This document shows, piece by piece, positions 32,601-41,245 of a DNA stretch of 64,000 bases (the stretch's first letter is position 1; every line of letters starts with the position of its first letter). The notes under the pieces were generated by a model that made no database searches, was not told the origin of the DNA, and was given only the letters and a program-made list of their open reading frames with translations. A program made the position numbers and the translations under genes. This stretch comes from Quadrisphaera granulorum (lineage in GTDB: Bacteria; Actinomycetota; Actinomycetes; Actinomycetales; Quadrisphaeraceae), in the NCBI RefSeq assembly GCF_003149145.1, contig NZ_QGDQ01000004.1:62001-126000 (forward strand). Reading direction: 5' to 3'.

Positions 32601-33377
32601 CTACTCGCCGACGGCGCGGCGACGAGGAACCGTGGCGGTGCGCTGCGGCGCGCGGGCGGCGCGCTCGTGCTGCTCGGCGGCACGGGCCGCTGCGCGCTCG
32701 GCGGCGAAGGTCGCCGCGGCTGCGGCGGCGCTGGCTGCGGCAGCCCGGGCGGACGTCTCCGCGCGGCCCTGTGCGGCGTGGCGCTCGGCGGCACGACGGC
32801 GCGCGTCTCGGGTGCGGGCCTGGGCGTCGAGCGCCGCGGCACGCGCCGCAGCGCGCTGGCGGACGGCGGCACGGCGACGTCCGACGGCGACGAGCAGCCC
32901 CAGCAGGGCGAGACCGACGGGCGCCACGGCAAGCGGCACGACGCCCAACACGGCGAGCAACGCCGGGACGGCGGCGACGAGGCCGGTTCCGCCCAGCACG
33001 AGGAGTGCGGCAGCAGGGCTGGCCGCTGCAGGCTGGGCTGCGGGTTGAACTGCGGGCTGGGCCGGTGCCACCGGCCGGCTCCCCTTCCCCGAGGGAGCCG
33101 GGCCGGCAGCTGCCGGAGAGGGCGCGGCGACGGGCTGCGCCACGGGCCGGGGCGCCGCGAGCAGGCGGCCCGAGCTGCGTGGGAGCGCCGAGGAGGTCCG
33201 GGAGAGCTCACGCCGCTCGAGGAGGCGGAGTTCCTCCTCGGTGGCTTCGGCGCGCCAGGCCGCCGCGAGCTGCTCGCGCCGCTGCACCCAGTGGGGTACG
33301 GCCCCGAACGCCCACAGCGCGACGATCCCCAGGAGGAGGATTCCGCTGCTGCCCACGCCGATACTGTAGATGCTCAC
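32601..33377 (-). CDS. Ala/Arg-rich membrane protein of the actinobacterial rimJ neighbourhood
   Basis: The 258-residue protein has an N-terminal helix followed by a conserved-looking AVPHWVQRREQLAAAW, a Pro/Ala linker, two closely spaced helices in the middle (LLVLGGTGLVAAVPALLAVL and VPLAVAPVGLALLGLLVAVG) and a basic Ala/Arg-rich helical tail. The VPHW-RREQ motif is seen in membrane proteins encoded next to rimJ/mog/moaC in actinobacteria. Function is unknown. The start taken is GTG 33377; no clear ribosome site marks it. Confidence 0.7.
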   Translation of the reverse strand: MSIYSIGVGSSGILLLGIVALWAFGAVPHWVQRREQLAAAWRAEATEEELRLLERRELSRTSSALPRSSGRLLAAPRPVAQPVAAPSPAAAGPAPSGKGSRPVAPAQPAVQPAAQPAAASPAAALLVLGGTGLVAAVPALLAVLGVVPLAVAPVGLALLGLLVAVGRRRAAVRQRAAARAAALDAQARTRDARRRAAERHAAQGRAETSARAAAASAAAAAATFAAERAAARAAEQHERAARAPQRTATVPRRRAVGE

Positions 33378-33515
33378 GAGGCAGACGTGAACCACGTGGC
33401 GGATGTTTCTTGTGTGACTAGAGTGGCTGATGTCCGCTTCTGCACCGATCTGGGCGCCCCTCACGGCCCGCCGTGACCGAATCGCAACCCGCGCCCCCTC
33501 AAGCTTCTTCCCCAC

Positions 33516-33537
33516 CGCGCTTTCCGCGGAAAGCGCG
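33516..33537 (-). terminator. 22-bp perfect palindrome after the rimJ-like gene
   Basis: CGCGCTTTCCGCGGAAAGCGCG is fully self-complementary and lies 12 bp after the acetyltransferase stop on the minus strand. It is probably a terminator. Confidence 0.65.
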
Positions 33538-33549
33538 AGAAAGACGGGG

Positions 33550-34179
33550 TCAGGGGTGGGTGGCGCGGTAGCGCGCCAGCAGGCCCTGGGGCAGCTCTTC
33601 GCGGGTCACGGCGAACGTCCGGTGGTCTCGCCAGGCGCCGTCGATATGCAGGTACTTCTCGCGCAGCCCCTCGTCGCGCAGCCCGAGCTTCTCGACCACG
33701 CGCAGGCTCGCGGCGTTCTCCGGGCGGATGTTCACCTCGAGCCGGTGCAGCCCGATGCGCAGGCAGTGGTCGACGACGAGCGCCACCGCCCGCGGCACGA
33801 TGCCTCGCCCGGCGAGGCGCCCGTCGATCCAGTACCCGACGTGCGCGGAGCGCATCGCCCCCCAGGTGATGCCGCCCACCGTCACCTGCCCGGCGAAGCT
33901 GCCCTCCACCTCGAGGGCGAACGGCATCGCCGTCCCCAACCTGCCCTGGCGCGACAGCTCCCACACGAGCCCCGCGAACGTGCGCACCGGCGCCGCGCCA
34001 CTGGGGTCGGTGGCTTCCCACGGGCGGAGCCACTGCAGGTTGGCGGCGCGCACGGATCGCCACGCCCCGCTGTCACGCAGGCGCAGGGGACGCAGGACGA
34101 CGTCGCCGTCCTCGAGGACGACGGGCCAGCCAGCAGTGCTCACGACCGGCTCACGCAGGGGCTGAGCGGGGGTGGTCAC
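33550..34179 (-). CDS. rimJ: GNAT N-acetyltransferase, RimJ-type
   Basis: The 209-residue protein has VVLRPLRLRDSGAWRSVRAA, a GNAT acceptor region SFAGQVTVGGI, VGYWIDGRLAGRGIVPRAVAL (acetyl-CoA pyrophosphate loop) and RLEVNIRPENAASLRVVEKLG. This is the RimJ/RimL layout that acetylates N-termini of ribosomal and other proteins. The start is GTG 34179, overlapping mog by 29 bp. The order mog then rimJ then membrane protein is typical of actinobacteria and supports the call. Confidence 0.88.
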   Translation of the reverse strand: MTTPAQPLREPVVSTAGWPVVLEDGDVVLRPLRLRDSGAWRSVRAANLQWLRPWEATDPSGAAPVRTFAGLVWELSRQGRLGTAMPFALEVEGSFAGQVTVGGITWGAMRSAHVGYWIDGRLAGRGIVPRAVALVVDHCLRIGLHRLEVNIRPENAASLRVVEKLGLRDEGLREKYLHIDGAWRDHRTFAVTREELPQGLLARYRATHP

Positions 34180-34679
34180 CGCCGCGCCGCTGGTCCACGG
34201 CGTGCGGGAGCACCGCCGCGAGCACCTCGACGGCGTCACAGCAGGCCCCCGGTGACCCAGCGACATTGACCACCAGCGTGCTCCCCGCCAGCCCTGCCAC
34301 GCCGCGCGAGAGCATCGCCGTCGCCACGCCCTTCGCGAGGCCGGTGGCCCGCAGCGCCTCGGCGATGCCGGGGACGGGCCTGTCGAGCAGCGGAGCGGTC
34401 TGCTCGGGGGTGGCGTCGTGCGGGTTGAGGCCCGTGCCTCCGGTGGTGACGACGACGGCGTAGCCGGCCGCGATGGCCGCGCGCAGGGCTGCGCCCACCG
34501 GGTCGCCGTCGGGGACGATCTGCGGCCCGTCGACCGCGAAGCCCGCGGCACGCAGGCCGGCCACCAGCACGGGCCCGGCGGTGTCCTCGTAGACACCCGC
34601 CGCCGCGCGGTTGCTCACAGTGATAACCAGTGACCGGGGTGGCGTACTGCCCATGATCACGGAGGGGGGTGGGGTGGGG

Positions 34680-34696
<17 letters not shown>
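34151..34696 (-). CDS. mog: Molybdopterin adenylyltransferase-like protein (Mog/MoaB)
   Basis: The 181-residue MPT-binding protein has SLVITVSNRAAAGVYEDTAG, VPDGDPVGAALRAAI, VVTTGGTGLNPHDATPE and GAVAGLAGSTLVV-type motifs of the MoaB/Mog fold. It should adenylate molybdopterin before MoeA inserts molybdate. The start is GTG 34696, because GGAGGT lies 7 bases upstream inside the end of moaC; it overlaps moaC by 17 bp. ATG 34654 is a shorter alternative. Confidence 0.92.
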
Positions 34697-35155
<459 letters not shown>

Positions 35156-35159
<4 letters not shown>

Positions 35160-36388
35160 CGTCGCCCGCGCTCGAGGAGCATGCACCGCACGACGTCGCC
35201 AGGCTCGACCGATGTGGTGTCCTCCCCCGTCACCGCGAGCGCATTGGCGCCGGCCAACCCGAAGACGAGGTGGGAACCGGGGCCGCTGGCGGGACGGACA
35301 CGGAGGCGGCCGTCGTCGTCGGAGCTGACCACGGCGCGGGTGAACTGGCGCTTGCCGGGCGGGCTCGACCAGCCCTGCGTGGCGGTCGCGACGACGGTGG
35401 GCCGGTGCAGCTCCGCCTCGCCGAGCATCCGGCGCAGCGCGGGCCGCACGAACACCTCGAAGGACACGTAGGCGCTGACGGGGTTCCCGGGGAGGGTGAA
35501 GATCGGCACGCTGTGCGGGCCGCGGGTGAGCAGGCCCAGGCCCTGCGGCATGCCGGGTTGCATCGCCACCCTGTGGAACTCCACCGTGCCGAGGCGGCTC
35601 AGCACCTCCTTGACGACGTCGTACGCGCCCGCGCTGACGCCGCCGGAGGTGATGAGCACGTCGGCGCCGGACAGCTGCCCCTCCAGCACCGCGAGGAGGC
35701 GCTGGGGGTCGTCGTCGACGATGCCGACGCGGGTGGCGTGGGCGCCGACGTCGCGGGCGGCGGCGGTCAGGGCCGTGGAGTTGGCGTCGACCACCTGCCC
35801 GAAGCCGGCGGGACGGCCCGGGTCGACCAGTTCGCTGCCGGTGCTGAGCACCGCCACGCGCGGCGCGGGCAGCACCCGGGCGCGCTCGCGTCCGACGGCG
35901 GCGAGCAGTGCGATCTGCCGCGCCGACAGTCGCGTGCCCGCCGAGACCAGCGTGGTGCCGGGCCTGACGTCCTCGCCGGCGCGGCGCACGTGCAAGCCCT
36001 CGCGGACGGCCCGGCGCACCAGCACGGTGGCCACGCCGCCGTCGGTGTCCTCCACGGGCACCACGGCGGTGGCGCCCGGGGGCACCGGGGCGCCGGTCAT
36101 GATGCGGGCCGCCGCCCCCGCGGCCAGGGGTGCGACCTCGCGCACCCCGGCCGGCAGGTCAGCCACGACGGGCAGCGACACCGGGGTGTCCACGCTTGCC
36201 GAGGCGACGTCACCGTGGCGGACGGCGTAGCCGTCCATCGCGGAGCCGTCGAAGGCGGGCAGCGAGCCCGTCGCGACGACGTCCTCGGCGAGCACGCAGT
36301 CGAGTGCGTCCAGCAGCGGCAGGTCGACGGGGGCGAGGGGGGAAACAGCAGCCAGGCACGCAGCCAGGTGCTCCTCGACCGTGCGCAT
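35156..36388 (-). CDS. moeA: Molybdopterin molybdenumtransferase MoeA
   Basis: The 410-residue protein has the MoeA motifs LPAFDGSAMDGYAV, PRVAVLSTGSELVDPG, ADVLITSGGVSAGAYD, IFTLPGNPVSAYVSF and a C-terminal beta domain. It inserts molybdate into adenylated molybdopterin. The start is GTG 36388, 6 bp after the galU stop. It is followed by moaC and mog in overlapping order, so Moco genes are translated as a unit. A Moco oxidoreductase at 50698 is one likely client. Confidence 0.96.
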
Positions 36389-36394
36389 CCGGGA

Positions 36395-37363
36395 TCAGCC
36401 TCCTGAGCTGTGGGTCGGCTGCTCGGTGTCGAAGCCGGAAGCGACCCACTCGGACAGCCAGGCGTTGAACTCCCCGCCGAGGTCGTCACGGCCAGAAGCC
36501 AGGCGCACCACGGCCTTGAGGTAGTCGAGCTTGTCACCGGTGTCGTAGCGGCGCCCGCGGAAGACCACGCCGCGCAGCCCGCCGCCGTCCTCCGCCGGCA
36601 TCCCGGCGAGGGTCTCCAGGGCGTCGGTCAGCTGGATCTCGCCACCCTTGCCCGGCGCGGTCTTCTCGAGCACCTCGAAGACGGCGGGGTGCAGCACGTA
36701 CCGGCCGATCACGGCGAGGTTGCTGGGCGCCACGGCCGGGTCGGGCTTCTCGACCATGCCCTTGAGGGTCACGACGTCGTCAGCGGTCGCGGTGGACGGG
36801 TCGTCCAGGAGCTCCGCGCAGCCGTACATGCCGACGTTCTCGCGCGGCACCTCCAGCAGCGCCACCACGGAACCGCCGTACTGCTGCTGGACCTCCACGA
36901 GGCGGGCGAGCAGCGGGTCGCGCTCGTCGATGAGGTCGTCACCGAGGAGGACGGCAAACGGCTCCTGCCCCACGTGGGCCTTGGCGGTGAGCACCGCGTG
37001 CCCGAGGCCCTTGGCCTCGTGCTGGCGGACGTAGTGCACGTCGGCGAGCTCGGTGGTGTGGTGCACCAGGGCGAGCTTCTTGTCGTCGCCCTTGGCGCGC
37101 AGGTTCTGCTCTAGCTCGGGAACGACGTCGAAGTGGTCCTCCAGGGGGCGCTTGGTGCGACCCACCACCAGCAGCACGTCGGTGAGGCCCGCCGAGACGG
37201 CCTCCTCCACGACGTACTGGATGGCCGGCTTGTCGACGACCGGGAGCATCTCCTTGGGCGTCGACTTCGTGTAGGGCAGGAAGCGCGTACCGAGGCCGGC
37301 GGCGGGGATCACCGCCTTGCGGATCGGGCGCGTCGGACCAGCAGGCGTGCCAGCAGGGCTCAT
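36395..37363 (-). CDS. galU: UTP-glucose-1-phosphate uridylyltransferase
   Basis: The 322-residue protein begins with the nucleotidyltransferase motif VIPAAGLGTRFLPYTKSTPK and has EMLPVVDKPAIQYVVEEAV, FAVLLGDDLIDE and GMVEKPDP. It makes UDP-glucose from UTP and glucose-1-phosphate, a precursor for glycans such as those of the GT2 and GT4 genes in this window. The start is ATG 37363. It is divergent from the cyclo-ligase gene, the common actinobacterial arrangement. Confidence 0.96.
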   Translation of the reverse strand: MSPAGTPAGPTRPIRKAVIPAAGLGTRFLPYTKSTPKEMLPVVDKPAIQYVVEEAVSAGLTDVLLVVGRTKRPLEDHFDVVPELEQNLRAKGDDKKLALVHHTTELADVHYVRQHEAKGLGHAVLTAKAHVGQEPFAVLLGDDLIDERDPLLARLVEVQQQYGGSVVALLEVPRENVGMYGCAELLDDPSTATADDVVTLKGMVEKPDPAVAPSNLAVIGRYVLHPAVFEVLEKTAPGKGGEIQLTDALETLAGMPAEDGGGLRGVVFRGRRYDTGDKLDYLKAVVRLASGRDDLGGEFNAWLSEWVASGFDTEQPTHSSGG

Positions 37364-37426
37364 GCCCGGAGGCTATCGGGGTGCCGGGAGGCCCCACCCT
37401 CGCGTACCCGAGGAGGATCGGCCCCC

Positions 37427-38032
37427 GTGGAACACCACCCGACAGGACGCAGCACCGAAATCTCCGGGTCCACCGCGCCGGCGGCGCTGACCAAGGCGCA
37501 GCTGCGCGCCGGCGTGCGGGCCGCCCGCCGCGACCTCGACGACGACGCCCGCGCCCACCTCGACGCGGCGCTGGCGCGCGAAGCCCTCGCCGACGGCTCT
37601 CCGCTGGCCGGTCTACCGGCCGGCGCCGTCGTCGCCCTGTACGACTCCCTGCCCACGGAACCGGGCACCCGCGCGCTGCGCGAGGCGCTGGCCGCTCGCG
37701 GGCTCGTCGTCATCCTGCCCGTGGTGGTCGGCCGCGACGCCGCCCTGGACTGGGAGATCGACAGCACGTGCGGCGGCGGCCCCTGGCCACACGGGGTGCA
37801 CGGCGTCGACGTCGTCCTGCTGCCGGCGCTCGCGGTGGCCCGTGACGGCACGCGACTCGGCCAGGGCGGGGGTCACTACGACAGGACCCTCGCCGCGCTG
37901 CGCGCCCAGCCGCTGCTGGCCGCCGTCGTCCGCGACGAGGAACTGCTGCCCGCGGGCGCCCTGCCGCGTGAGCCGCACGACGTGCTCGTGGAGGCGGCCC
38001 TGACCCCCTCCGGCTGGACCGCGTTCGCCTGA
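37427..38032 (+). CDS. 5-formyltetrahydrofolate cyclo-ligase
   Basis: The 201-residue protein contains LTKAQLRAGVRAARRDL at the start and DVVLLPALAVARDGTRLGQG with GGHYDRTLA, the ATP and substrate motifs of the 5-FTCL family. It converts 5-formyl-THF to 5,10-methenyl-THF with ATP. The start is GTG 37427 with GAGGAGGA about 11 bases upstream. It is divergent from galU. Confidence 0.94.
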   Translation: MEHHPTGRSTEISGSTAPAALTKAQLRAGVRAARRDLDDDARAHLDAALAREALADGSPLAGLPAGAVVALYDSLPTEPGTRALREALAARGLVVILPVVVGRDAALDWEIDSTCGGGPWPHGVHGVDVVLLPALAVARDGTRLGQGGGHYDRTLAALRAQPLLAAVVRDEELLPAGALPREPHDVLVEAALTPSGWTAFA

Positions 38033-38131
38033 GCTGGCCTCACCCCGCGAGCACTCCGGCGCCGGTACGGTTCGCCCAACCCCATCTCGCGCGCCGTACG
38101 GCCGCCGCCGGAACCACGACGGGAGGCCCGC

Positions 38132-39676
38132 ATGACGGTCGACGACCTCAACGTCGCCGTGCTCCTCGGCGCACTCGTGCTGGTGGTCGCCATCTTCGCG
38201 GTGCGCCTGTCGGTCGGCACGGGCACGCCGTCGCTGCTGCTGTACCTGGCCCTCGGAGTCGCCATCGGCGAGGACGGCCTCGGCATCCAGTTCGACGACT
38301 ACGACCTCACCCAGGTGCTCGGCTACGCAGCGCTGGTGCTCATCCTCGCCGAAGGCGGCCTCACCACGCGCTGGTCGTCGATCCGGGCGTCGATCGCCCC
38401 GGCGGCGCTCCTGGCGACGCTGGGCACGGTGGTGTCGATCGTCGTCGTCGGCGCCGTGGCCCACTGGGCCCTGGGCATCGACTGGGCCACCGGCATGCTC
38501 CTCGGCGCCGTGGTGTCCTCCACGGACGCCGCGGCCGTGTTCTCCGTGCTGCGCCGCGCACCGCTGCCCAGCCGTCTCGGCGGTCTGCTGGAGGCTGAGT
38601 CGGGGTTCAACGACGCGCCCGTCGTCATCGCCGTCGTCTCCCTCACCGCGGTCCTCAGCGGGAAGGCCTCCCACGGGTGGGGCTTCCTGGTCTTCGAAGC
38701 GGGTGCCGAGCTCATCGGCGGCTCCGTCATCGGCCTGGCGCTGGGCTGGCTCGGCGCGCTGGGGCTGCGGCGCGTGGCGCTGCCCGCCTCCGGCCTGTAC
38801 CCGATCACCGTGCTCGCCGTGTGCGCCCTCGCCTACGGGCTCAGTGCGTACCTGCACACGTCGGGCTTCATTGCCGTCTACCTCGCGGGCCTGGTGCTCG
38901 GCAACGCCGAGCTGCCGCACCGCCCCGCGACGCGCGGCTTCGCCGAGGGCGTCGGATGGCTCGCGCAGATCGGGTTGTTCGTGCTGCTGGGGCTGCTCGT
39001 CTCCCCCTCGCAGATCCCGGCGCAGGTGGTGCCCGCGCTCGTGGTCGGTTTCGCGCTGCTGCTGGTGGCGCGTCCGCTGTCGGTGCTGGTGTCCACCTCG
39101 TGGTTCCGCGTGCCCCTGCGCGACCAGGTGCTGCTCAGCTGGGGTGGCCTGCGGGGCGCCGTGCCGATCGTGCTGGCCACCGTGCCCGCCGCAGCCGGCG
39201 TGCCCGGCACCGAGGGTGTGGTCGAGATGGTGTTCGTGCTCGTCGTCGCCTTCACCCTCGTGCAGGCGCCGACACTGCCGTGGGTGGCGCGGCGCCTCGG
39301 CATCAGCGAGCCGACCGTGCGCGACCTCGAGGTCGAGTCCAGCCCGCTGGAGGAGATCGGCGCCGACGTGCTGCAGGTCAAGGTGGGGCCCGCGTCCAAG
39401 CTGCACGGGTTGGAGATCTTCGAGCTGCGCCTGCCCGAGGGGGCGGAGGTCTCGCTGCTCGTACGCGACGGGCGCGCTCGCGTGCCCACCCGCACCACCA
39501 CGCTGCAGCGCGGTGACAACCTGCTCGTCGTCGCGGTCTCCGGGGTGCGCGAGCTCACCGAAGAGCGCCTCCGCGTGCTGTCCGAGCGCGGCAGGTTGGC
39601 CAAGTGGACGACGCCGGGCGCCGCGCGGGTGCCGGAGCTGCGCCCCGCGCCGGGTCGGGAGCGCACCGGCCCCTGA
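38132..39676 (+). CDS. CPA1-type potassium/sodium-proton antiporter with RCK C-terminal domain
   Basis: The 514-residue protein has about 12 helices of the NhaP2/CvrA type, including AEGGLTTRWSSI, GAVVSSTDAAAVFSVLRR, LEAESGFNDAPVVI and LLSWGGLRGAVPIVLAT, where the acidic residues carry ions. A cytoplasmic TrkA-C (RCK_C) domain (residues about 405-485: LEEIGADVLQVKVG, LRLPEGAEVSLLVRDG, LQRGDNLLVVAV) points to potassium or sodium efflux gated by a ligand. The start is ATG 38132. The stop codon lies in a tandem repeat. Confidence 0.93.
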   Translation: MTVDDLNVAVLLGALVLVVAIFAVRLSVGTGTPSLLLYLALGVAIGEDGLGIQFDDYDLTQVLGYAALVLILAEGGLTTRWSSIRASIAPAALLATLGTVVSIVVVGAVAHWALGIDWATGMLLGAVVSSTDAAAVFSVLRRAPLPSRLGGLLEAESGFNDAPVVIAVVSLTAVLSGKASHGWGFLVFEAGAELIGGSVIGLALGWLGALGLRRVALPASGLYPITVLAVCALAYGLSAYLHTSGFIAVYLAGLVLGNAELPHRPATRGFAEGVGWLAQIGLFVLLGLLVSPSQIPAQVVPALVVGFALLLVARPLSVLVSTSWFRVPLRDQVLLSWGGLRGAVPIVLATVPAAAGVPGTEGVVEMVFVLVVAFTLVQAPTLPWVARRLGISEPTVRDLEVESSPLEEIGADVLQVKVGPASKLHGLEIFELRLPEGAEVSLLVRDGRARVPTRTTTLQRGDNLLVVAVSGVRELTEERLRVLSERGRLAKWTTPGAARVPELRPAPGRERTGP

Positions 39677-39712
39677 ACGCTGGGCCTGAACGCTGGGCCT
39701 GAACGCTGGGCC
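39674..39712. repeat. Three perfect 13-bp tandem repeats at the antiporter stop
   Basis: TGAACGCTGGGCC occurs three times head to tail. The first copy begins with the antiporter stop TGA, so copy-number change would leave the protein unchanged. Confidence 0.9.
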
Positions 39713-39844
39713 GGGCGAGCGGTGAGCGTGTCAGCAGCGGTCCCACGGCGCTAGCATTGGCACTCGGACCGCCCGAGTGCCAGAACTCAGCAGGAGCGCG
39801 CACCGTGGCGGCCTGGTCGTCGTCGTGAACCGAGGAGCCCCGTC

Positions 39845-40201
39845 GTGCCCACGTACGCCTACACCTGCACCGCCTGCGGCCACAGCCTCGAGGTCAAGCA
39901 GTCGTTCTCCGACGCCGCGCTGACCGAGTGCCCGGAGTGCGCGGGCCGGCTCCGCAAGCGGTTCGACGCCGTGGGCGTGGTGTTCAAGGGCAGCGGCTTC
40001 TACCGCACCGACTCCCGCGCGGACGGCAAGGGCGGCTCCTCCAGCGCTGGGTCCGGCTCCTCCAGCTCAGGGTCCAGCTCCAGCGACAGCACCGCGGCGA
40101 GCAGCTCCAGCACCTCGAGCGCCACCCCCTCCACGAGTGGCAGCTCCAGCTCCTCGAGCAGCAGCTCGACGCCCGCGAGCAGCAGCTCTTCCTCATCCTG
40201 A
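39845..40201 (+). CDS. FmdB-family zinc-ribbon protein with poly-Ser tail
   Basis: The 118-residue protein has an N-terminal FmdB/CxxC zinc ribbon: MPTYAYTCTACGHSLEV with C8/C11 and ECPEC with C29/C32, then GVVFKGSGFYRTDSR. From about residue 62 the chain is almost only Ser with some Thr, Ala, Gly and Pro, about 57 residues of low complexity. The role of the family is uncertain (putative regulatory protein). The start is GTG 39845 with GAGGAG upstream. The SAF-domain gene downstream is a common neighbour. Confidence 0.9.
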   Translation: MPTYAYTCTACGHSLEVKQSFSDAALTECPECAGRLRKRFDAVGVVFKGSGFYRTDSRADGKGGSSSAGSGSSSSGSSSSDSTAASSSSTSSATPSTSGSSSSSSSSSTPASSSSSSS

Positions 40202-40205
40202 CCCG

Positions 40206-40233
40206 CCTGTGAGCGGTGTCGTCCGCCCACAGG
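40206..40233 (+). terminator. Hairpin after the FmdB gene
   Basis: CCTGTG-A-GCGG-TGTCGT-CCGC-C-CACAGG forms 10 bp of stem with one A/C mismatch and a 6-nt loop, 4 bp past the stop codon. Confidence 0.6.
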
Positions 40234-40250
40234 TGACCTGCGGCGCTCGG

Positions 40251-40259
40251 TTATCCACA
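40251..40259. promoter_or_regulatory. Isolated consensus DnaA box
   Basis: TTATCCACA is an exact DnaA-box consensus. It is single and lies in the 110-bp gap before the SAF gene. There is no dnaA, dnaN or AT-rich unwinding region, so it is not an origin. It could titrate DnaA or regulate the next gene, or be chance. Confidence 0.35.
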
Positions 40260-40311
40260 GGCGCGAAGCTCGCGCCAGCGGGCGGCGCCGCGAGATGGCC
40301 AGGCTGCGGCG

Positions 40312-41037
40312 GTGACCACCACCACGTCGCCTTGGCAGCCCCCTCGGCCGCGCACCGCCGCTTCACATGGCGCTTCACATGGCGCGTCGACGCGCCGGCT
40401 GCGACGGGCGCTGCGCCGGTCCCGTCGGCCGCTCGCGGCGGCGCTGCTCGCAGGCGCCGTCTGCGTGATCGTGACGGCGCTCGTCCCCCGGGAGGGTCCG
40501 GCGGCGGGCAGCACCGCCGTCGTGGTCGCCTCTGACAACCTGCCCGCGGGCGCGGCCGTCGCCAGTGGGTCGCGCACCGCGGCGCTGCCGGAGTCAGCGG
40601 TGCCGCAGGGCGCGCTCGTCCCAGCAGACCTCGCCGCCGGCGGCCGCGCGGACGGTGCGCGGCTCGCGGCTCCGGTGCGCGAGGGCGAGGTCATCACCGA
40701 CGTCCGGTTGCGCGGAGACGACGTCCTCGCCTCCCTGGCGCCCGGGCAGGTGGCCGTCCCCGTCAGCGTGACCGCTCCGGCGCCAGACGGCCTGCTCGTC
40801 CCCGGTGCGCGGGTGGCGGTGCTCGCGGCCTCCCCCGACACGATCGACGACGACGGCACGGGGGTGCTCGTCCCCAGCGCGATGCTGCTGGTGGTGAGCT
40901 CCGACGCACTCACCACGGGTCTGCTCAGCGGCGGCGGTGGGGGCACCGTGGTGGTGCTGGCCCTGGACGACGAGGACGCCGCCCGTGTCGCCGCGGCCAC
41001 CGCGAACGGCGGCGTGGTGCTCGCCCGTGCGGCCTGA
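40312..41037 (+). CDS. Membrane-anchored SAF-domain protein (CpaB/RcpC-like)
   Basis: The 241-residue protein has a basic N-terminus, one helix (PLAAALLAGAVCVIVTALV) and an external SAF domain (VVVASDNLPAGAAVASGSRT, LVPADLAAG, LAAPVREGEVITDVRL). A further domain follows (GQVAVPVSVTAPAPDGLLVP, GARVAVLAA, MLLVVSSDALTT). This matches short CpaB/RcpC-like proteins, which in pilus systems sit in the envelope, but no other pilus gene is near. It is typically found beside FmdB in actinobacteria. The start is GTG 40312. Its stop nearly touches the convergent small ORF. Confidence 0.85.
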   Translation: MTTTTSPWQPPRPRTAASHGASHGASTRRLRRALRRSRRPLAAALLAGAVCVIVTALVPREGPAAGSTAVVVASDNLPAGAAVASGSRTAALPESAVPQGALVPADLAAGGRADGARLAAPVREGEVITDVRLRGDDVLASLAPGQVAVPVSVTAPAPDGLLVPGARVAVLAASPDTIDDDGTGVLVPSAMLLVVSSDALTTGLLSGGGGGTVVVLALDDEDAARVAAATANGGVVLARAA

Positions 41038-41038
41038 C

Positions 41039-41245
41039 TCAGCTCCAGTGGGGTGGGCGCTCGCTGCGCAGCCGCTCGGCCTCGGCGGCCCAGCGCCCGG
41101 CGTCCTCGGGCAGCTCGGGGGCCTCCAGCTCCTCCCCCGGCGCGCCGGTCGGCGGAGCCACCACGCGGCGGCCCCGCTGCCCCGGCCGCCGGCCGCCCGA
41201 GCCCCCCGAGACGCCGGAGCCGGCAGAGCCGCCGGTGTCAGCCAC
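41039..41245 (-). CDS. Small hypothetical protein coupled to the SF1-like helicase
   Basis: The 68-residue ORF begins GTG 41245, overlapping the end of the helicase-like gene by 8 bp (GTGGCTGA). It has a Gly/Ser/Arg-rich first half and an acidic/amphipathic second half (APGEELEAPELPEDAGRWAA, then EAERLRSERPPHW). Translational coupling and the ordered C-terminal helix support a real product, perhaps a partner of the large protein. No family is recognised. Confidence 0.6.
   Translation of the reverse strand: MADTGGSAGSGVSGGSGGRRPGQRGRRVVAPPTGAPGEELEAPELPEDAGRWAAEAERLRSERPPHWS

Noticed and set aside
40251-40259. DnaA box as a sign of a replication origin
   Set aside because: A single box with no cluster, no AT-rich element and no dnaA/dnaN/parAB genes in the window.
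40355-40390. Duplicated CTTCACATGGCG near the SAF gene start as a mobile-element target duplication
   Set aside because: The two copies are adjacent with nothing between them and lie in frame in the SAF protein (SHGASHGAS). A simple slippage duplication explains it.
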